Source of the DNA: CG-Epi1 sp964634895
Lineage (GTDB): Archaea > Thermoplasmatota > Poseidoniia > MGIII > CG-Epi1
Assembly (NCBI GenBank): GCA_964634895.1
Contig: CAZWJS010000026.1
Coordinates: 1 to 19,268, forward strand
Length of the DNA stretch: 19,268 bases
Direction: 5' to 3'
Made by a program: the position numbers and the translations under genes. This document shows, one piece after another, positions 15,692-19,268 of the stretch (position 1 is its first letter; each line of letters opens with the position of its first letter). The notes beneath the pieces are model-generated. The model had not been told where the DNA came from. It was given only the letters and a program-made list of their open reading frames with translations, and made no database searches.

Positions 15692-15709
15692 CATTAACAA
15701 GCTCTTTTC

Positions 15710-16699
15710 ATGGACCAAGCTAAACAAATATCTCAGGCAGTTACAGTAGTCCCTGTTATTGTAGGTATTCTTATTTTGTTCTTGGGAAGTGTAAGTATTG
15801 GTCCGACTAATCTTGGTTCATGGTTTTTTGTTACAGAAGATTTTCAATATACAGATGCAGATTCTGATGCTCTTCCAAATCTTGTTGAGAAATCCCATTA
15901 TAATTATTACTTTGGCGAAGGCTCTCTCGTTCAGTACGCTGCTACAGAAGGCCAAGATTTGGGTCCCAGAACGGATTTGATAGTTGATTATTCTGAATCT
16001 GGTTATGAAAAGAGATCTGCAACTTTTTACAACATTAGTCTAGTATTCTATGCTATTTTCTTCATGTCACTGTTAAGCTCTATTATTCTCTTTGTAACTG
16101 ATTATGATTTATTTCCTAAAGTAGGTAAAAATGAGTTATTGGGTGCAGCATTTGGCTGTTATGTGACTGTTATCGGTTTCACTTTGTTTATAGGTTTGTA
16201 CACAATTATGGCAATTCCAGAGGCTATGCATCAAGATCATTTAGTACGAGAAAAAGAATGCCTTTATCCAAGTGATATTTTCATAACTGGTGCAAATGAA
16301 TGCGGCCATGTTGAGGGTGAAACAAAGTACTTTGATGGTAAAGAAGCAATATTAAATTCGAAGTGGACATTTGGTCCAGGTTTCATACTATTTATTTCAG
16401 GTGTTTTAGTTCCTTCATTATACCTTCTTTCGACAACTTATCAAAGATTTGAGATCGAGTCTGAGAGAGTATCTGCAAAAGCTTTGAATCTTGAATTGTA
16501 TTTTGATCCTGATGCTAAACTTCTTTTTGACATAAATACAGGTGAAGTATTGGGTTCATTTCAGTATGAAGGCGAGGATCGAAATCTTTTCTTTGATGAG
16601 GATGCTATGATATTATGGGATGAGGATACAGGAGATGTATTGTATGGCGGTTCTGATAATGATGTATCAGGTTCGGAAGAAGAGCCTAATCCTACATAA
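15710..16699 (+). CDS. Four-TM membrane protein with C-terminal tandem repeat (unknown function)
   Basis: I do not recognise a family. The 329 residues have four hydrophobic segments at about 11-33, 106-130, 144-169 and 222-242, so both ends should be on the same side, probably cytoplasmic. The first outer loop (34-105) has TDADSDALPNLVEK, like a thrombospondin type 3 calcium-binding motif (DxDxD...NxxE). The second outer loop (170-218) has two Cys (184, 198) that could form a disulfide. After the last segment, two copies of a 23-residue unit stand 30 residues apart: LYFDPDAKLLFDINTGEVLG (263-282) and LFFDEDAMILWDEDTGDVLY (293-312), followed by an acidic end. The gene is divergent from the membrane winged-helix regulator and has its own promoter. 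Confidence 0.82.
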   Translation: MDQAKQISQAVTVVPVIVGILILFLGSVSIGPTNLGSWFFVTEDFQYTDADSDALPNLVEKSHYNYYFGEGSLVQYAATEGQDLGPRTDLIVDYSESGYEKRSATFYNISLVFYAIFFMSLLSSIILFVTDYDLFPKVGKNELLGAAFGCYVTVIGFTLFIGLYTIMAIPEAMHQDHLVREKECLYPSDIFITGANECGHVEGETKYFDGKEAILNSKWTFGPGFILFISGVLVPSLYLLSTTYQRFEIESERVSAKALNLELYFDPDAKLLFDINTGEVLGSFQYEGEDRNLFFDEDAMILWDEDTGDVLYGGSDNDVSGSEEEPNPT

Positions 16700-16770
16700 T
16701 AAAGTAAAATACATAATAATATATATTTGTTTTAAAAAGATTATATAATAAATAAACTCTAAATAATTTA

Positions 16771-16778
16771 TTAAAAGC
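16771..16778 (+). promoter_or_regulatory. TATA-like box for the M28 peptidase gene
   Basis: TTAAAAGC is centred about 24 nt before the ATG at 16798 in a 98-bp AT-rich gap. It has the same spacing as the other starts. Confidence 0.5.
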
Positions 16779-16797
16779 AACGTGTAACTACTGTTTT

Positions 16798-18381
16798 ATG
16801 GAGGAGCACTCAGTAATTGCAAGATTTGTTGTAATCTTGATGGTTGTTCCTGCTTTGTCAGGTTGTCTTGAAGATGAAGTTGACAGATCGCTAGAAGTTG
16901 AATTCTCTGTGGACTTCCTTGTAGGTGGTGAGCTTCAGACTTTAAGATTAGTTAGTTCAGATCGCATGAGTGTTTTGGTTCCTTATCTTATGCTTAACCA
17001 AGAAACAGGATTTATGCAAAACGGTACAATTCTTAATTTTGAGGACCAATATTCAGCTCATTCAATTCAAATTCTTGCACCACCATCTGGCGAGTATTGT
17101 ATTTTCTTGATGAGTGATTATGGTCGTGAGAAATGGCCTATTAGGAAAACCAATGAAAGTTGGAGGGAGTGGGTTGATCGAGGTGGCCATTTAGGTAGTC
17201 TGAACAATACTATTAATGCTAAAATGACAGACGCAAATTCTTCATATCCATCATTGCAACGCTTGAATGGAACTGCAGGTTCGGTGGAATATCAGTTTTT
17301 GGATGTTTTGAGGCCAATTAGAGAAGGTGTAACTGTAGAAGAAGGATCCTTGCATGGTGCAGGTATAGTTGACGGTTTGACGGTGTTTGAAATGATGGAG
17401 GTGATTGCCGTAGATGGAGAGTTCAATGATCTGCATGGGCCATTTTTTGAACCACCTCAACCACATCCACAATATTTATTCCATTGGGCTAACGCTCTGA
17501 ATTATTTCGCTGGCAAGTTAGAATCATATGGGTATGATGCACAAATACATAATTATCGAACAGCTAGTAGTCCTAGAGCTGAAAATGTCTGTGGTTACAA
17601 GACAGGAACTTTGTATCCTGATGAGTGGCTTGTTATTGGAGCCCATTTAGATGTAGCTGAACCAGGTAGTGGTCCTGGTGGTGGTACTAGTATTGGTGCT
17701 CATGATAACAAAGCAGGTGTAGCTTTGGTAATGGAAGCTGCAAGAGGCCTTGCGCAATTTGATCATAGGCGTACTATTGTAGTTTGTCTATGGAGTAATG
17801 AGGAGAATGGATACGATGGTAGTGATATGTGGATTGAAACTATCCCTCCAGGCGTTACAGTTACTAATTATCTGAATGCTGATGCAGTTGGAACTAATTG
17901 GCCAGGATACTATACTCTTGTAGTTGATTGCATACCAAATTACGATGATGAAGTCTTGGGTGATCAATGGGAAATGATAGGTTTATTGGAATGGATAGGT
18001 ACTGATAATCACAATACTTCGGAGGCATTGAGGTTGGGTCGTGAAATATTCTATACAGAAGGTTATGCATCTATGAAGGATGTGGATTCGTCCGCTCAAA
18101 AGAGGCAATCCATCTCAGTTCATGATAGTGACAGAGGTCGTTCAGATTATGAAAGATTTGCAGATCAATTGGGGGTTGTTAGTGTTGATTGGGGAAGTCT
18201 GACAGGTGGTTCAGCCTGTTATCATGCAGATTGCGATACGCTTGATACAATGATTGAGATGATGGTGATTGATAATGCTACAGGAAGGCAAAGTCTAGTC
18301 CAATCTTTCGATTTAATCACCTGGTGGATTTTTACAGCAGCGATGCATTTAGATGAGACTCCTATATACGATAAAAATTAG
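16798..18381 (+). CDS. M28 family metallopeptidase, predicted lipoprotein
   Basis: Probably a surface-attached zinc aminopeptidase that digests external peptides. The 527-residue protein begins with a signal peptide whose hydrophobic core ends in a lipobox, PALSGC (Cys23), so it should be lipid-anchored outside the cell. About 200 residues of unassigned sequence follow. The M28 catalytic domain then covers about 225-520. Its metal and catalytic residues can be placed: His283 (GAHLD), Asp303 (GAHDNKAG), Glu335-Glu336 (SNEEN), Asp362 (NADAVG) and His476 (CYHADCDT). All expected positions are filled, so it should be active. The ATG is supported by a TATA-like box about 24 nt upstream; GGAGG after the ATG is coding, not a ribosome site. 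The neighbour on the right is convergent, 42 bp away. Confidence 0.92.
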   Translation: MEEHSVIARFVVILMVVPALSGCLEDEVDRSLEVEFSVDFLVGGELQTLRLVSSDRMSVLVPYLMLNQETGFMQNGTILNFEDQYSAHSIQILAPPSGEYCIFLMSDYGREKWPIRKTNESWREWVDRGGHLGSLNNTINAKMTDANSSYPSLQRLNGTAGSVEYQFLDVLRPIREGVTVEEGSLHGAGIVDGLTVFEMMEVIAVDGEFNDLHGPFFEPPQPHPQYLFHWANALNYFAGKLESYGYDAQIHNYRTASSPRAENVCGYKTGTLYPDEWLVIGAHLDVAEPGSGPGGGTSIGAHDNKAGVALVMEAARGLAQFDHRRTIVVCLWSNEENGYDGSDMWIETIPPGVTVTNYLNADAVGTNWPGYYTLVVDCIPNYDDEVLGDQWEMIGLLEWIGTDNHNTSEALRLGREIFYTEGYASMKDVDSSAQKRQSISVHDSDRGRSDYERFADQLGVVSVDWGSLTGGSACYHADCDTLDTMIEMMVIDNATGRQSLVQSFDLITWWIFTAAMHLDETPIYDKN

Positions 18382-18423
18382 AATGAAACAATCTTATCAG
18401 ATTCTTCTATTATGGGGTAAAAT

Positions 18424-19080
18424 TTAGAAGATTTTGGCTGCGGTTAAGAATATCCTTGGGTCTGGAAAGTTTTCGCAGTATTGGTAGGTGTATGAGACGC
18501 GGATTGTACCATCACTGTCCACGAAGAATTCACCAGGGGACAACCATGGATTGTCAACGAGAGGGCGGTTAATAGCACGGCGAGCCTCTTGGAATTCTAT
18601 TCCGATTTCCTTCGAGTGGCACCACGTTTCTTCGGGAGCGTCGTAGAGGAGTTGCTCGATTCCAAAATTTGCAAGCCCAAAGGCACCGTAGGCTGTAAAA
18701 TCTGGATCACAGAGGATGGTACAGTCAATCTTGTGCTCCTCCTTGTATGCCGCCGCCCTTTCCGGTTCTCCCTGACCAATGATTACGGGATTAATCCCGG
18801 CATTTTGGTAGTCTCCATATTCATCATTGAGTCTTGATGCACGATCGACGCCACACCCACAACCGAAATGGCGCCAAAACATAAACAGTGCTGTGCTATC
18901 TGACCAAAACGATGAGAGTTTCTGTGGGCCTCCGGTGTGATCGAGTAATTCAAGGTCTGGGGCGCTGGTGCCCGTTTCTAGGAGTTTCGACCGTTTTTCT
19001 CCAGGTCCGGCCACCCACGTTTGAAGCCACTCCTTCTCAGCAGCTTCAGTAAGTTTATCAGGTTTATAATCATCGCTCAT
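18424..19080 (-). CDS. Peroxiredoxin/AhpC-TSA-like thioredoxin-fold protein with CxC motif
   Basis: Likely a cytoplasmic thiol redox protein; its substrate is unknown. In the 218 residues, TSAPDLELLDHTG (38-50) is the usual AhpC-TSA entry strand. FMFWRHFGCGCGVDRASRL (66-84) holds the thiol site, with Cys74 and Cys76 as CxC after an Arg, close to the RxFGCxxC pattern of the AhpC-TSA_2/PRXL2 group. GINPVIIGQGEPERAAAYKE and CTILCDPDFTAYGAFGL follow the fold order. About 55 residues near 145-195 may be an insertion. There is no signal peptide. The ATG has GAGG a few nt upstream and an AT-rich box about 24 nt upstream. The gene is visibly richer in G+C than the rest of the window, with many GC-ending codons, which suggests recent acquisition. 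It is convergent with the M28 gene. Confidence 0.85.
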   Translation of the reverse strand: MSDDYKPDKLTEAAEKEWLQTWVAGPGEKRSKLLETGTSAPDLELLDHTGGPQKLSSFWSDSTALFMFWRHFGCGCGVDRASRLNDEYGDYQNAGINPVIIGQGEPERAAAYKEEHKIDCTILCDPDFTAYGAFGLANFGIEQLLYDAPEETWCHSKEIGIEFQEARRAINRPLVDNPWLSPGEFFVDSDGTIRVSYTYQYCENFPDPRIFLTAAKIF

Positions 19081-19096
19081 ATTCCTCTAGCGTTCA

Positions 19097-19108
19097 AGTT
19101 TAATTTAA
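19097..19108 (-). promoter_or_regulatory. TATA-like box for the peroxiredoxin-like gene
   Basis: TAAATTAAAC-type sequence on the minus strand is centred about 24 nt before the ATG at 19080. Unlike the gene itself, this promoter has the AT-rich style of the host. Confidence 0.45.
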
Positions 19109-19116
19109 TACTGTGG

Positions 19117-19266
19117 TTACCAATAGAATAGCAATTCTAGTATAAACATTATGATGTTCCAAATTATCTCACCAAGAGCTCTAATCCATGGATTATCACT
19201 ATTTTGAAGAATTCCTCCTGGAAGAAATACTAAAGCCAAGAGACACGTTAATAAAAATGTAAAAGC
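19117..19266 (-). CDS. C-terminal end of a membrane protein (5' partial)
   Basis: The frame is open from the right edge and ends at TAA (19117-19119), giving 49 residues. It starts with a hydrophobic segment AFTFLLTCLLALVFLPGG, then a polar loop ILQNSDNPWIRALGE, then a second hydrophobic segment IIWNIIMFILELLFYW at the very end. This two-helix pattern looks coded rather than random, but no family can be named. It lies 36 bp before the peroxiredoxin-like start in the same direction. Confidence 0.5.
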   Translation of the reverse strand, partial: AFTFLLTCLLALVFLPGGILQNSDNPWIRALGEIIWNIIMFILELLFYW

Positions 19267-19268
19267 TA

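Larger units (their letters stand above)
15536..15709. promoter_or_regulatory. Divergent AT-rich intergenic region with inverted repeat and T-tracts
   Basis: This 174-bp spacer separates two divergent genes. It holds three T-tracts (15577-15585, 15601-15607, 15666-15673) and an AT-only inverted repeat (listed separately). It also holds a TATA-like box for the plus-strand gene (15683-15691). For the minus-strand gene there are only ambiguous AT boxes near 15545-15570. No coding frame is supported. Confidence 0.5.

Noticed and set aside
18589..18837. Open frames on both strands inside the peroxiredoxin-like gene
   Set aside because: The main frame matches a thioredoxin fold with a thiol site; the others are by-products of its higher G+C.
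1..19268. CRISPR array, insertion sequence, rRNA gene or prophage
   Set aside because: No regularly spaced repeats, transposase or integrase motifs, rRNA stretches or phage genes were seen.

Overview
The window looks like a piece of a marine, non-methanogenic euryarchaeal chromosome. It is visibly AT-rich (my estimate is about one third G+C, not computed). The closest style I can name is Marine Group II/III (Poseidoniales-like), and this assignment is inference. Archaeal marks include a Nob1-type PIN/zinc-ribbon nuclease, a geranylgeranyl reductase, archaeal ComA/ComB, an ST0452-like sugar-1-P nucleotidyltransferase, TatC, and TATA-like boxes about 24 nt upstream of start codons, which suggests many leaderless mRNAs.

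Layout. (1) 1-1569, plus strand: the tail of an unidentified gene overlaps comA by 4 bp, and comB follows. Together ComA and ComB make sulfolactate. (2) 1556-3102, minus strand: a geranylgeranyl reductase followed by an overlapping nob1. (3) 3180-6160, plus strand: a GlmU-like nucleotidyltransferase/acyltransferase overlaps glmS by 1 bp, forming a UDP-GlcNAc supply pair. (4) 6246-9863, minus strand: tatC, then a GT-C-like membrane protein, then an M20D amidohydrolase, packed as one transcription unit. A small orphan C-terminal-tail reading frame lies just beyond it. (5) 9912-12728, plus strand: a GT4 glycosyltransferase, then a protein with RHH-like and winged-helix-like ends, then a PrsW-family intramembrane protease. 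(6) 12771-12847: tRNA-Lys(CTT) with encoded CCA. (7) 12848-15535, minus strand: a large secreted/membrane protein with two C-terminal cytoplasmic winged-helix domains, apparently a transmembrane one-component regulator. (8) 15710-18381, plus strand: a four-TM protein with a tandem repeat tail, then an M28 peptidase lipoprotein. (9) 18424-19080, minus strand: a peroxiredoxin-like protein whose base composition is clearly richer in G+C than its neighbours. (10) The C-terminal end of a membrane protein on the minus strand runs off the right edge.

How the parts fit. Much of the window concerns the cell surface: lipid saturation (GGR), UDP-GlcNAc supply, two glycosyltransferases, Tat export, a secreted lipoprotein peptidase and membrane proteolysis. 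The most unusual part is 11100-15709. It holds a DNA-binding-like protein, a PrsW protease, and (across a tRNA gene) a membrane-tethered transcription factor with a large extracellular sensor. This regulator faces an AT-only inverted repeat and a divergent four-TM gene. That arrangement could be a signalling module working by membrane proteolysis, but only the gene content and order are seen; the link is inferred. All gene-free stretches are shorter than 200 bp. I saw no CRISPR array, rRNA gene or insertion sequence.
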